Notes under the pieces: model-generated | What the model was told of the DNA's origin: nothing | Database searches by the model: none | Seen by the model: the letters and a program-made list of their open reading frames with translations, nothing else | In this document: piece after piece, positions 29,703 to 41,331 of the stretch | How the letters are laid out: each line of letters begins with the position of its first letter | Position numbering within the stretch: position 1 is the first letter of the stretch | Assembly: GCF_014279595.1 (NCBI RefSeq) | Contig: NZ_CP047943.1 | Coordinates: forward strand, 124,001-188,000 | Reading direction: 5' to 3' | Source: Synechococcus sp. RS9909 | GTDB taxonomy: Bacteria; Cyanobacteriota; Cyanobacteriia; PCC-6307; Cyanobiaceae | Length of the DNA stretch: 64,000 nucleotides | Translations under genes and position numbers: made by a program

Positions 29703-32230
<2,528 letters not shown>

Positions 32231-32295
32231 GGAGTGGGAAAGGGTGAGTCGGGAACGCTGATGTGACAACCGATGGACCGCTGTGTTGCCTGGGC

Positions 32296-34725
32296 TCAGG
32301 CCTTGCAGGAGCCGTGGCCGAGGCTCCAGCGCCAGTTGTTGATCTCCGGAGCATCGGTGCCGTGCTCGTAGGCGTAGGCGCGGTGCATCTGGATCTCGTC
32401 CTTCATCTGCTCCTTCACATGGGCGGCGCGGGAGCCGAGCTTCTCCACCCGATCGATCACATCGATCACCAGGTCGTAGCGGTCGATCTGGTTGCTGATC
32501 GCCAGCTCGAGCGGCGTGTTGATGTTCCCCTTTTCCTTGTACCCACGCACATGGAAGTTGTTGTGGTTGGGGCGGTTGTAGGTGAGGCGGTGGATCAGCC
32601 AGGGATAGCCGTGGAAGTTGAAGATCACCGGCTTGTCGGGGGTGAACAGGCTGGCGAAATCCACATCGCTGAGGCCGTGGGGGTGATCCTTGGGTGCCGC
32701 CAGGGCAAACAGCTTCACCACATTCACGTAGCGGATCTTGATGTAAGGAATCCGCTCCCGCATGATCTCGATTGCCGCCAGACACTCCTTGGTGGGGATG
32801 TCGCCGGCGGAGGCGAGCACCACATCCGGATCATCCGGTTCAACGCCGCAGTTGTCGTTGCAGGCCCACTCCCAGATGCCCGCACCCTTGGCCACATGGC
32901 GGCGGGCCTGATCCAGGGTGAGGTATTGCAGATGCTTCTGCTTATCCGACACGATGATATTGGCCACATCGGTTTCGGTGAGCGCCGTTTCGGCCACCGC
33001 CAGCAGGCTGTTGGCATCCGCCGGCAGATACACCCGGGTGATGCTGCCCTTCTTGTTGCCGGCCAGATCGATGAAACCGGGATCCTGATGGGTGAAGCCG
33101 TTGTGGTCCTGACGCCACACGGTGGAGGAGATCAGGCAGTTCCAGGGGCCGATCGGGGCACGCCAGGCGATCTCTTCGCAGTGCTCCAGCCACTTGCAGT
33201 GCTGGTTATACATCGAGGCCACCACATGGGCGAAGGCCTCATAGGTGTGGAAGAAGCCGTTCCGCCCTGTGAGCAGATAGCCATCCATCATGCCCACCAG
33301 GGTGTGCTCGGAGAGCATCTCCACCACGGCCCCATCGCGGGAGAGTTCGCTGCCGTTGAGGTCTTCCGGCAGGAAATCAGCCATCCACACCTTCTTGGTG
33401 GCGCCATACACGGCCTGCAGACGGTTGGAGGCGGTTTCGTCGGGGCCGAAGAGGCGATAGCCACCGGGGTTGAGGCTGATCAGGTCGCGGATCAGTTCGC
33501 CCAGGGGATAGGTGTTTTCCTTCTCGGTGGTGCCGGGACTCGTGACCGGCACCTCGTAGTTGCGCAGATCGGGGAAGAAGAGCTCCTTGCGCAGCTCACC
33601 GCCGTTGGTGTGGGGGTTGGAGCCCATGCGGCGATCCCCCTTCGGAGCCATGGCGCGGATCTCTTCGCGCACAGCGCCGTTGTCATCGAAGAGTTCCCAG
33701 GGGCGGTAGCTCTTCATCCAGTCTTCGAGCAGGCGCAGGTGGCTCTCGTTGCTCTTCACATCGGCCACCGGCACCTGGTGGGAGCGCCAGAAGTTCTCGA
33801 TCTTCTTGCCGTCGATCTCCTGGGGGCCGGTCCAGCCCTTGGGGGAGCGCAGCACGATCATCGGCCAGCGGGGGCGGAAGGCCTCGCCACTGCTGCGGGC
33901 CTGGTCGCGGATCGCCCGGATCTCCAGCACCGCCTGCTCCATCGCCACCGCCATCTGGCGATGCATGGTCATCGGGTCGGAACCTTCGACGACGATCGGG
34001 CTCCAGCCATAACCCTTCAGCAGGCTGTCGAGTTCCTCGTGGGGGATGCGGCTGAGGATCGTCGGGTTGGCGATCTTGTAACCGTTGAGGTGCAGCACCG
34101 GCAGCACGGCACCGTCTTTCACCGGGTTGATGAACTTGTTGATGTGCCAGCTGGTGGCGAGGGGGCCGGTTTCGGCTTCACCGTCGCCGACGCAGGCGAT
34201 CGTGATCAGCTCCGGGTTGTCGAACACCGAGCCGCAGGCGTGGGAGAGCACATAACCGAGCTCGCCGCCTTCATGGATCGAACCCGGCATTTCGGCGGTG
34301 CAGTGGCTGCCGATGTGCCCGGGGAAGGAGAACATCTTGAAGAACTTCTTCAGCCCCGCCTCATCGAGTGATTTGTCGGGGTAACGCTCGGTGTAGCTGC
34401 CATCGATGTACACGGGGCCGCGGGCGCCAGGAGCACCGTGACCGGGGCCCGACATGTAAATCATGTCGAGGTCGTATTTGTTGATCAGCCGGTTGGCGTG
34501 GGTCCAGATGAAGGCCTGGCCGGGGCTGGATCCCCAGTGGCCGAGCAGGCGATTCTTGATGTGTTCCGGTTGCAGCGGCTCGCGCAGCAGCGGATTGTCC
34601 TGCAGGTAGATCATGCCCACGGCCAGGTAATTGGCCGTGCGCCAGTAGGCATCCAGGCGCTGGAGTTCCTCCTCCATCGGCGCCTGCACGTGCGCGGCGG
34701 CGGCCTGATAGGGCGTGGTGGTCAT
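32296..34725 (-). CDS. xfp: Xylulose-5-phosphate/fructose-6-phosphate phosphoketolase
   Basis: An 809-residue thiamine-pyrophosphate enzyme that splits xylulose-5-P or fructose-6-P with phosphate to acetyl phosphate plus a triose or tetrose phosphate. It carries GHWGSSPGQAFIW, YMSGPGHGAPG, GDGEAETGPLATSWH, RSPKGWTGP and the C-terminal GHGTDAPEINNWRW-type ending. The ATG at 34725 gives MTTTPYQAAAAHV. It is first in xfp-glgP-ackA. The divergent CPA2 antiporter starts 168 bases to the right. Confidence 0.94.
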   Translation of the reverse strand: MTTTPYQAAAAHVQAPMEEELQRLDAYWRTANYLAVGMIYLQDNPLLREPLQPEHIKNRLLGHWGSSPGQAFIWTHANRLINKYDLDMIYMSGPGHGAPGARGPVYIDGSYTERYPDKSLDEAGLKKFFKMFSFPGHIGSHCTAEMPGSIHEGGELGYVLSHACGSVFDNPELITIACVGDGEAETGPLATSWHINKFINPVKDGAVLPVLHLNGYKIANPTILSRIPHEELDSLLKGYGWSPIVVEGSDPMTMHRQMAVAMEQAVLEIRAIRDQARSSGEAFRPRWPMIVLRSPKGWTGPQEIDGKKIENFWRSHQVPVADVKSNESHLRLLEDWMKSYRPWELFDDNGAVREEIRAMAPKGDRRMGSNPHTNGGELRKELFFPDLRNYEVPVTSPGTTEKENTYPLGELIRDLISLNPGGYRLFGPDETASNRLQAVYGATKKVWMADFLPEDLNGSELSRDGAVVEMLSEHTLVGMMDGYLLTGRNGFFHTYEAFAHVVASMYNQHCKWLEHCEEIAWRAPIGPWNCLISSTVWRQDHNGFTHQDPGFIDLAGNKKGSITRVYLPADANSLLAVAETALTETDVANIIVSDKQKHLQYLTLDQARRHVAKGAGIWEWACNDNCGVEPDDPDVVLASAGDIPTKECLAAIEIMRERIPYIKIRYVNVVKLFALAAPKDHPHGLSDVDFASLFTPDKPVIFNFHGYPWLIHRLTYNRPNHNNFHVRGYKEKGNINTPLELAISNQIDRYDLVIDVIDRVEKLGSRAAHVKEQMKDEIQMHRAYAYEHGTDAPEINNWRWSLGHGSCKA

Positions 34726-34862
34726 GATCCTGTCTATCCAGGGTTCACTACGCGGAAGGTAGCCATGGCCTCCGGGCCTGGTCGTCAACAACGGCACATC
34801 GACACCGTGCGGTGGCCCACGTCAGCGGCTCACCGGGAGCATCAGTGGGCAGCGTTTGCCTT

Positions 34863-34868
34863 TAAGGT
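34863..34868 (+). promoter_or_regulatory. Candidate -10 box (TAAGGT) of the antiporter gene
   Basis: The hexamer taaggt fits the TAnnnT consensus of cyanobacterial housekeeping promoters. It lies in a small AT-rich island 26 bases before the antiporter ATG in the xfp/antiporter divergent region. The same hexamer occurs before ho1 and before the ABC exporter. No transcript data are available here. Confidence 0.35.
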
Positions 34869-34893
34869 CCCCCAAATTACGGACCGACCCGGC

Positions 34894-36288
34894 ATGGTTC
34901 TCCCCCTGGAGCTGGCCCAGCTGCCCGAGATCCTCACCCAGCTCAGTAGTCACGATCTGGAGGTGGCCGAGACCCTGATCGGGGTGATCCGCTTCCTGCT
35001 GATCTTCGTGGCGGCGCGCACGATGGCGGAAGTGCTGGTGCGGCTGCAGTTGCCCACCATCCTCGGCGAGCTCCTCGCAGGTGTGATCATCGGCGCCTCC
35101 GGCCTGCATCTGCTGGTGCCCCCCGACACCCAGGCCCAGCTCAGCCAGAGCTTTGTGTCGCTGATCAGTGGCCTGGCGGCGATCCCACCCGACACGATCC
35201 CGGAGATCTACAACGAGACGTTCCCGTCGTTGCAGGCGGTGGCGACGCTCGGTCTGTATGCGCTGCTGTTCCTCACCGGGCTGGAAAGCGAACTGGATGA
35301 ACTGGTGGCGGTGGGCGGTCAGGCCCTCACCGTGGCCGTGGCCGGTGTGGTGCTTCCCTTCGCCCTCGGCACCTTCGGCCTGATGAGCCTCTTCCACGTG
35401 GAGCTGATCCCGGCGATCTTCGCCGGGGCGTCGATGACGGCCACAAGCATCGGCATCACCGCCAGTGTGTTCGGAGAACTCGGTTACCTGAAAACGCGTG
35501 AGGGGCAGATCGTGATCGGCGCCGCCGTGCTCGACGACATCCTCGGCATCGTGATCCTGGCGGTGGTGGTGTCGCTGGCCAGCGGCGGTTCCCTGGCGAT
35601 TGCACCGATCGTGAAGCTGGTGGCTGCGGCGATCGTGTTTGTGGTGGCGGCGATCGGCCTCAGCCGCACCGCGGCCCCCGCCTTCGACTGGTTGATCGAC
35701 AAGCTCAAGGCGCCGGGGGAAGTGTTGGTGGCCTCCTTTGTGATCCTCTCGTTCAGCTGCTTTGCGGCCACGGCGATCGGTCTTGAGGCGGCCCTCGGCG
35801 CCTTTGCCGCCGGCCTGATCCTCAGCGGCTCCAAGCACAACCACGCCATTCAGCAGGCGGTGCTGCCGATCGTGACCCTGTTCGCCACGATCTTCTTCGT
35901 GCTGGTGGGTGCGGGTATGGATCTGTCGGTGATCAACCCGCTCGATCCGGCCAGCCGCTCGGCCCTCGTGGTGGCCGGCTTCCTGCTGGTGATCGCCATC
36001 GTCGGCAAGATCGCCTCGGGTTGGGCCTTCCTCAGCGACAAGCCCACGCGCCGCCTCGTGGTGGGTCTGGGGATGATGCCCCGGGGCGAAGTGGGTCTGA
36101 TCTTTCTCGGCCTGGGCACCAGTGCCGGCCTGCTCTCACCCTCGCTGGAGGCGGCGATTCTGCTGATGGTGATCGGCACCACCTTCCTGGCCCCGATCCT
36201 GCTGCGCCTGGTGATCGGTGGCGACAAACCCGACGATGGCGACAGCGTCGATGAGGCGGTGGCGGCCGATCCGGTTGGCTTGATCTAA
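34894..36288 (+). CDS. CPA2-family sodium/proton antiporter (NhaS3/NapA-like)
   Basis: A 464-residue integral membrane protein with about 12-13 transmembrane helices. It contains LQLPTILGELLAGVIIG, an extended ALLFLTGLESELDEL, GASMTATSIGITASVFGELG and the paired-Asp site VLDDILGIVIL that marks Na+/H+ exchange. MMPRGEVGLIF follows near the end. It resembles NhaS3/NapA of cyanobacteria, which exchange Na+ for H+ in thylakoid or plasma membrane. The ATG at 34894 (MVLPLELAQLPEIL) is preferred; the upstream frame overlaps xfp. It overlaps the next minus-strand gene by 4 bases at the stops. Confidence 0.88.
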   Translation: MVLPLELAQLPEILTQLSSHDLEVAETLIGVIRFLLIFVAARTMAEVLVRLQLPTILGELLAGVIIGASGLHLLVPPDTQAQLSQSFVSLISGLAAIPPDTIPEIYNETFPSLQAVATLGLYALLFLTGLESELDELVAVGGQALTVAVAGVVLPFALGTFGLMSLFHVELIPAIFAGASMTATSIGITASVFGELGYLKTREGQIVIGAAVLDDILGIVILAVVVSLASGGSLAIAPIVKLVAAAIVFVVAAIGLSRTAAPAFDWLIDKLKAPGEVLVASFVILSFSCFAATAIGLEAALGAFAAGLILSGSKHNHAIQQAVLPIVTLFATIFFVLVGAGMDLSVINPLDPASRSALVVAGFLLVIAIVGKIASGWAFLSDKPTRRLVVGLGMMPRGEVGLIFLGLGTSAGLLSPSLEAAILLMVIGTTFLAPILLRLVIGGDKPDDGDSVDEAVAADPVGLI

Positions 36289-36626
36289 CGCCGCGCCAGC
36301 AGCAGAAACAGGCTCCAGCCCACCGTGATCAAGGCCAGGCTGGAGCCCCAGCCTGGCCCGAGCGTCCAGCTGAGCAGCAACTGCAGCACCAGCCCCACGG
36401 CGAGGGCCAGCAGCAGGCTGCTGATCACCAGGGCCACCTGCTGGCCACCGTGGCTGAGGGGCCCCTGGGTCAGGCTCTCCTCCAGGCGCTGCAGCGGGCC
36501 GCTGAGGGGGATGTAAAGCGCCAGCGCCCAGAACAGGCCACCGCGCAGCATGGCGGGATCCACCAGGGGGCCGAGGCCGCCGCTCCACTCGTTCACGATC
36601 CGCGCATCACCAGGGCTGCCTAGCAT
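36285..36626 (-). CDS. Small multi-helix membrane protein, unknown
   Basis: A 113-residue protein with three predicted transmembrane helices (about 30-46, 67-87 and 93-110). Its short N-terminal segment, VNEWSGGLGPLVDPA, seems conserved in picocyanobacteria, as far as I recall. No enzymatic motif is visible. It is convergent with the antiporter (4-base overlap) and divergent from the alpha/beta hydrolase (23-base gap). Confidence 0.7.
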   Translation of the reverse strand: MLGSPGDARIVNEWSGGLGPLVDPAMLRGGLFWALALYIPLSGPLQRLEESLTQGPLSHGGQQVALVISSLLLALAVGLVLQLLLSWTLGPGWGSSLALITVGWSLFLLLARR

Positions 36627-36649
36627 CGCCAGCCCAGTGGGCGATTGCG

Positions 36650-37597
36650 GTGACCCTTGCTCCAGATGCTGCTCCGACCCGCCAGGTCGAGCCCTGGCGC
36701 TTCCGCGGCCATGCCGTGCACAGTCTCAGCTGCGGCCCCAGTGCCTCCTCCGGTGCTGAACCAGGCCAACCGGCCCTGCTGCTGGTGCATGGCTTCGGTG
36801 CCTCCACTGAGCACTGGCGCCACAACATCCCCGTGCTCAGCCGCAGCCATGAGGTGCATGCCATCGATCTGCTCGGCTTCGGCCGCAGTGCCAAGCCGTC
36901 GGAGCTCGCCTACGGCGGTGCCCTCTGGCGCGATCAGCTGGTGGCCTATGTGCAGGAGCGGATCGGCCGCCCCACGGTGATCGCCGGCAACTCCCTCGGT
37001 GGCTTCGCGGCTCTGGCCGCCGGCGCTGCCCTTGGCCCGGAGGCCGCCGGCGTGGTGCTGCTCAATGCGGCTGGACCGTTCAGCGACGAGCAGCAACCCG
37101 CCAAGGGCTGGGGCGCGATCGCCCGCCAGACGATCGGTGCGGCGCTGCTCAGGAGTCCGGTGCTGCAGCGCTTGTTGTTTGAGAACCTGCGCCGGCCGCG
37201 CACGATCCGGCGCACCCTCAACCAGGTGTATCTCGATCGCACCAACGTCGATGACGCCCTGGTGGAGGCGATCCGCCGCCCCTCGCTTGATCCCGGAGCC
37301 TTCGGGGTGTTCCGCACCGTGTTCGACATCCCCCGCGGTCAGCCCCTTGATGAGCTGTTTGCGCAGTTGCAGGCTCCGCTGCTGTTGCTCTGGGGCATCC
37401 GCGATCCCTGGATCAACGCCGCCGGCCGGCGCGCCAGTTTTCAGCGCCATGCCCCGGCGGCCACCACGGAGGTGGTGCTGGAGGCGGGCCATTGCCCCCA
37501 CGATGAGGTGCCGGATCAGGTGAATGCGGCCCTGCTCGAGTGGCTGGCGAGCCTGCCGAGCCAGTCGTCAGGTCCATGTCGGCCAGAACACCGGTGA
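36650..37597 (+). CDS. Alpha/beta-fold hydrolase
   Basis: A 315-residue hydrolase. The oxyanion segment is LLLVHGFGAST (HGFG 47-50), the nucleophile elbow is AGNSLGGF (S115), the acid is probably the Asp of WGIRDPW, and the catalytic His lies in EAGHCPHDE. The Asn of GNSLGG rather than GHSMGG is shared with plant and cyanobacterial pheophytinase-like hydrolases, so a lipid or chlorophyll ester substrate is possible but not shown. The start is a GTG at 36650. The next gene starts 54 bases later. Confidence 0.87.
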   Translation: MTLAPDAAPTRQVEPWRFRGHAVHSLSCGPSASSGAEPGQPALLLVHGFGASTEHWRHNIPVLSRSHEVHAIDLLGFGRSAKPSELAYGGALWRDQLVAYVQERIGRPTVIAGNSLGGFAALAAGAALGPEAAGVVLLNAAGPFSDEQQPAKGWGAIARQTIGAALLRSPVLQRLLFENLRRPRTIRRTLNQVYLDRTNVDDALVEAIRRPSLDPGAFGVFRTVFDIPRGQPLDELFAQLQAPLLLLWGIRDPWINAAGRRASFQRHAPAATTEVVLEAGHCPHDEVPDQVNAALLEWLASLPSQSSGPCRPEHR

Positions 37598-37651
37598 TTC
37601 ATGGTCGCGGCGGTACTTTCCCGCCAACCTGGATCCAACGGATCAATGGCC

Positions 37652-38539
37652 ATGACGCTCACGCAGCAGTCCGCGCCCTACGCCCATTGGGAGTATGTGC
37701 ACCCCGACTCGGGTGATCGCCTCCGGCTCGTGCCCGAACGGGGCGGCCTGGTGAGTGAGTGGCGCTGCGATGGCCGCGAGGTGCTCTATTTCGATCAGGA
37801 GCGTTACGCCGACCCCACCAAGAGCATCCGGGGCGGTATCCCGGTGCTGTTCCCGATCTGCGGCAATCTCCCCGGCGATGTGCTGCCGCTGGCCCGTGGC
37901 GAGTTCACCCTCAAGCAGCACGGGTTTGCCCGCGACCTGCCCTGGCAGCTGCAGCTGCTGGAGGATCAGGGCGGTGTGCGCCTCAGCCTCAGCGACAACG
38001 CCGAGACCCGGACGGCCTATCCCTTCCCGTTTCTGGTGGTGATGGAGGTGCGACCCGTGCCCCAGGCCCTTGAGATCAGCGTCACGATCCGCCATCAGGG
38101 TGATGATCACCAGGGTGAGGAGCCCACGAGCGACGTGGCCACCGAAGCGATGCCCTTCAGCTTCGGCCTCCATCCCTACTTCAAGGTCACCGACCTGAGT
38201 CGCACCCACCTGGAGGGGTTGGCGCCGGTGTGCCTGAATCATCTGGAGATGGCCGAGGCTGACACCGCCTCCCAGCTGGCCCGTCTGCCCGAGGGCGTTG
38301 ATTTCCTCACCCGCCCCGCCGGCCCGGTCACCCTGGTGGATGACGTCGCCGGCACCCGGTTGCAGCTGCAACATCTCGATCCGATGGATCTCACCGTGGT
38401 GTGGACCGAGCCGCCGCGGCCGATGATCTGCCTCGAGCCCTGGACCGGGCCGCGGCAGGCGCTGATCAGCGGCGATCGCAAGCTTGTGCTCGCTCCCGGT
38501 GAGAGCCGCACGCTCGGCTGCCGTTATGTGATCAGCTGA
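37652..38539 (+). CDS. Aldose 1-epimerase / hexose-6-phosphate epimerase-like protein
   Basis: A 295-residue galactose-mutarotase fold protein. Family marks are GRE.LYFDQERYADP, RGGIPVLFPICGNLPGD, QHGFARDLPW and FGLHPYFKV, with an Asp/Glu near PMICLEPWTGP. It interconverts anomers of hexoses or hexose phosphates. That would help feed glycogen-derived sugars into metabolism, but the exact substrate is uncertain. ATG 37652 and 37646 are both possible; 37652 gives MTLTQQSAPYAHW. It follows the hydrolase on the same strand. Confidence 0.87.
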   Translation: MTLTQQSAPYAHWEYVHPDSGDRLRLVPERGGLVSEWRCDGREVLYFDQERYADPTKSIRGGIPVLFPICGNLPGDVLPLARGEFTLKQHGFARDLPWQLQLLEDQGGVRLSLSDNAETRTAYPFPFLVVMEVRPVPQALEISVTIRHQGDDHQGEEPTSDVATEAMPFSFGLHPYFKVTDLSRTHLEGLAPVCLNHLEMAEADTASQLARLPEGVDFLTRPAGPVTLVDDVAGTRLQLQHLDPMDLTVVWTEPPRPMICLEPWTGPRQALISGDRKLVLAPGESRTLGCRYVIS

Positions 38540-38545
38540 ATGTGA

Positions 38546-39745
38546 TCAGCTGAGCGGATATGGCGTCGCCACCCCCGGCAGGCGGCCGCGGCTCAGTTGC
38601 TGCAGCGGATCAAATTCCCGCTTCATCGCCTCGATCAGGGGTCGGGCGGGGGCATCGAGCCAGGCCGGTAGGGCCGCGCTGGGATCGGTCGGCTCCGGCT
38701 GGACCAGCACCGTGAGCTGACCGCCCAGCTGGGCCACCCGTTGCCGCACCGCCTGCACCGCATAGGCAGGCGTTGCTGAAGGATCGGCTGCGCTGGTGCT
38801 CACTTGCCAGAGGTCGCCGCTGCCGGCCCCCGCCGCCAGCTCGCCCCGCCAGCCGCTGAGGCTGGCCAGCTCCCGGCTGGCGAGCAGGTCGGCGACCCGG
38901 GCCGGCGGCAGGGCCAGACGCAGGAGCCAGGCGCAGGGGCCTGTGGGAGCGGCAGGGGCTGGCAGGGGGCTGCCCCAGGCGTGTCGTTCCGCGCCCAGCT
39001 GGTGGTGCGCGGCGAGGGCCTCGAGGCGGCTCAGCTGCGCCTCCACCGCCGCATCACTGACGCTGGCGATTCCCACCTGGATGCGCCAGGCGGTGTCGGG
39101 CGCGCCTTGCCAGTTGATCCACTCCGGGGTGAGCGTGCTGGCCACCACCTCAGCGCGCCAGGCCTCCAGCGCCTGGAGCTCGCCGGCCAGCTGCAGTTGG
39201 GCCCGGGCTGGCCGGATCGGCTGGGTGCGCAGGGTGAGGCTGTGGATCAGGGCGAGGCTGCCCCAGCTGCCGCAGAGCAGGCGCATCAGGTCGTAGCCGG
39301 CCACATTCTTGACGACGCGGCCGCCCGCCTGGGCGCTGATGCCGTCGCTGCGGAGCAGGCCGATGCCGATGATCTGGTCGCGCACGCCCAGGTGCCGCTG
39401 GCGCAGGCCACCGCTGAGGCCCCGCGCCACCAAGCCGCCGATGCTGCCGGCGGACTGGCAGGGTTCCGGCAGGAGGGGCTCGGGCCTGCTGCCCCAGGGC
39501 CAGTCGATCGGCAGCCACTGGTTGTGCTCCGCCAGGGCGGCCTGGAGCTCGGCCAGGGGCAGACCCGCCTCCACGGTCACGGTGAGATCGTCGACGGCGT
39601 GGTGGAGGATCCGCTTGAGTTGCCTGGTGCTCAGGCGGGGCTGGGCGCCGCCATCGGCGGCTGGTTGCAGCGGTGCTCCCCAGTGCAGTCGCGTGCCGAG
39701 GCCACAGGGCACCCAGGGGTGGCCGTTCTGGTGCAAGCCGCGCAC
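38546..39745 (-). CDS. glcE: Glycolate oxidase FAD-binding subunit GlcE
   Basis: A 399-residue FAD-binding protein of the VAO/PCMH fold. It has VPCGLGTRLHWG, DLTVTVEAGLPLAELQAAL, AGSIGGLVARGLSGGLR and the FAD-phosphate block GGRVVKNVAGYDLMRL. GlcE is the smaller flavin subunit of glycolate dehydrogenase GlcDEF, which oxidises the photorespiratory product glycolate. The only in-frame start is a GTG at 39745. The conserved-looking residues just upstream have no start codon, so the true N-terminus may be a little longer. glcF lies 2.3 kb away on the same strand and glcD is not in the window. Confidence 0.87.
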   Translation of the reverse strand: MRGLHQNGHPWVPCGLGTRLHWGAPLQPAADGGAQPRLSTRQLKRILHHAVDDLTVTVEAGLPLAELQAALAEHNQWLPIDWPWGSRPEPLLPEPCQSAGSIGGLVARGLSGGLRQRHLGVRDQIIGIGLLRSDGISAQAGGRVVKNVAGYDLMRLLCGSWGSLALIHSLTLRTQPIRPARAQLQLAGELQALEAWRAEVVASTLTPEWINWQGAPDTAWRIQVGIASVSDAAVEAQLSRLEALAAHHQLGAERHAWGSPLPAPAAPTGPCAWLLRLALPPARVADLLASRELASLSGWRGELAAGAGSGDLWQVSTSAADPSATPAYAVQAVRQRVAQLGGQLTVLVQPEPTDPSAALPAWLDAPARPLIEAMKREFDPLQQLSRGRLPGVATPYPLS

Positions 39746-39843
39746 GGTGTCCTGCAGTTCACCCAGGCCGTTGGGTGCGATCAGCTCGTGATGGCGCGGT
39801 GACGCGGTGATGGCAACAGAGGCTCGAAGGCCATGATCGTGCC

Positions 39844-41283
39844 ATGACCATCGTGGTGATCGACGACGACCCCACCGGCTCCCAGACGGTGCACAGCTGT
39901 CCGTTGTTGCTGCGCTGGGATCAGGACACGTTGCGCCGGGGCCTGCGCCATCCCTCGCCGTTGCTGTTTGTGCTCGCCAACACGCGGGCCCTCGCGCCGG
40001 CAGCCGCTGCAGCCCGCAACCGGGAGATCGTCAGCACCCTGGTGGCGGCCCTGGCGGCGGAGGCGATTCCGCCTGAAGCGGTGCAGCTGGTGAGTCGGGG
40101 TGACTCCACCCTGCGCGGCCATGGTGTGCTCGAACCCCAGGTGCTGGCGGAGGTCTGGCAGGACAAGGTTGGCCCGGTGGATGCCACCTTGCATGTGCCC
40201 GCTTTCCTGCCGGGGGGGCGCACCACGGTGGGAGGGGTCCATTTGCTGCATGGCGAGCCGGTGCATTTGTCTGCCTTTGCCCAGGACCGCGTCTTTGGCT
40301 ACAGCACCAGCGATCTGGCCGCCTGGCTGGAGGAGAAGAGCGCTGGTGCGATCGCCGCCGCCTCAGTGGCTCGGCTCGGAGGGGAGCTGCTGGATCAGGC
40401 AGACCTGGTGGGATGGTTGGCGGCTCTCAAAGGCAACCGACCGGTGGTGGTCGATGCGGAGCGGCCGGAGCAGCTCGCGGCCCTCGGCGCTGCGGTGGAA
40501 GCGCTCAGGGGGCGCAAGCGTTTTCTGTTCCGTTCCGCCGCCAGCCTGCTCAATGGCCTGGTGGATGGGGGGCGGCTGGCGCCAGGCCAACGGCCATTGG
40601 GGCCTCAACCGCGCGATGCCGCCAGCCTGGCGGCCCTGCGTCGCCGTGAGGCCACGGGCCAGGCGCTGCCAGGGCTGGTGCTGGTGGGGTCTCACGTACC
40701 CCTGGCGGACCAGCAGCTGGCGGCGCTGCTGGCGGAGGAGCGTTGCGTGGGCCTGGAGCTGCCAGTGGCCCGGATCGCCCGGGTGCTGGAGGGTGGCAGC
40801 GCCGATCTGTTGCTGGCGGATCTGGAACGGGAGTGGTTGGCGCGGTTGCGGGAGGTGCTGGCGGCTGGGCGCACGCCGGTGTTGTTCACCAGTCGGGGTG
40901 AGTTGAGTTTCGGGGGCGATGCCGCGGCCATCGAACGACGCCTGGCCTTCGGGATGGAGCTGGCCCGGTTGATGGCCCGTCTCGTGGCGGCGCTGGCTCC
41001 CCAGCTGGGCTACGTGATCAGTAAAGGCGGAATCACCACCGGCACTGTGCTGGCGGAGGGGCTGGGGCTGGAGGCGGTGCAGCTGGAGGGTCAGCTGCTG
41101 CCGGGCTTGTCGCTGGTGAGGCCCATGGGTGTGGATCCAAAGCCCATGGGTGATTGTTCTGATGCTGATCGTGATGCGGTGGCTGGGCTGCCGATCCTCA
41201 CCTTCCCAGGCAATCTCGGCGACCCGAGCACCCTGGCGGAGGCCTGGCGTTGGATGGAATGGGGCGGGGCGGGGAATGCTTGA
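39844..41283 (+). CDS. DUF1537 four-carbon acid sugar kinase family protein
   Basis: A 479-residue protein of the OtnK/DtnK family, which phosphorylates four-carbon aldonates such as threonate or erythronate. The N-terminal domain has VVIDDDPTGSQTVH, LVSRGDSTLRGH and GGRTTVGGVH. The C-terminal domain has VLVGSHVP, FTSRGEL and YVISKGGITTGTVL, with LTFPGNLGDP at the end. The ATG at 39844 fits the family. It sits between glcE and glcF on the opposite strand, suggesting a role in short hydroxy-acid metabolism, but this is inference. Confidence 0.87.
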   Translation: MTIVVIDDDPTGSQTVHSCPLLLRWDQDTLRRGLRHPSPLLFVLANTRALAPAAAAARNREIVSTLVAALAAEAIPPEAVQLVSRGDSTLRGHGVLEPQVLAEVWQDKVGPVDATLHVPAFLPGGRTTVGGVHLLHGEPVHLSAFAQDRVFGYSTSDLAAWLEEKSAGAIAAASVARLGGELLDQADLVGWLAALKGNRPVVVDAERPEQLAALGAAVEALRGRKRFLFRSAASLLNGLVDGGRLAPGQRPLGPQPRDAASLAALRRREATGQALPGLVLVGSHVPLADQQLAALLAEERCVGLELPVARIARVLEGGSADLLLADLEREWLARLREVLAAGRTPVLFTSRGELSFGGDAAAIERRLAFGMELARLMARLVAALAPQLGYVISKGGITTGTVLAEGLGLEAVQLEGQLLPGLSLVRPMGVDPKPMGDCSDADRDAVAGLPILTFPGNLGDPSTLAEAWRWMEWGGAGNA

Positions 41284-41331
41284 GGCAAAGGCTGCGGCTT
41301 TGTTGTCTGCGAGCTCCCTCGACTCAACGCC

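Noticed and set aside
32263-34371. 702-residue plus-strand frame across xfp
   Set aside because: Antisense shadow of phosphoketolase.
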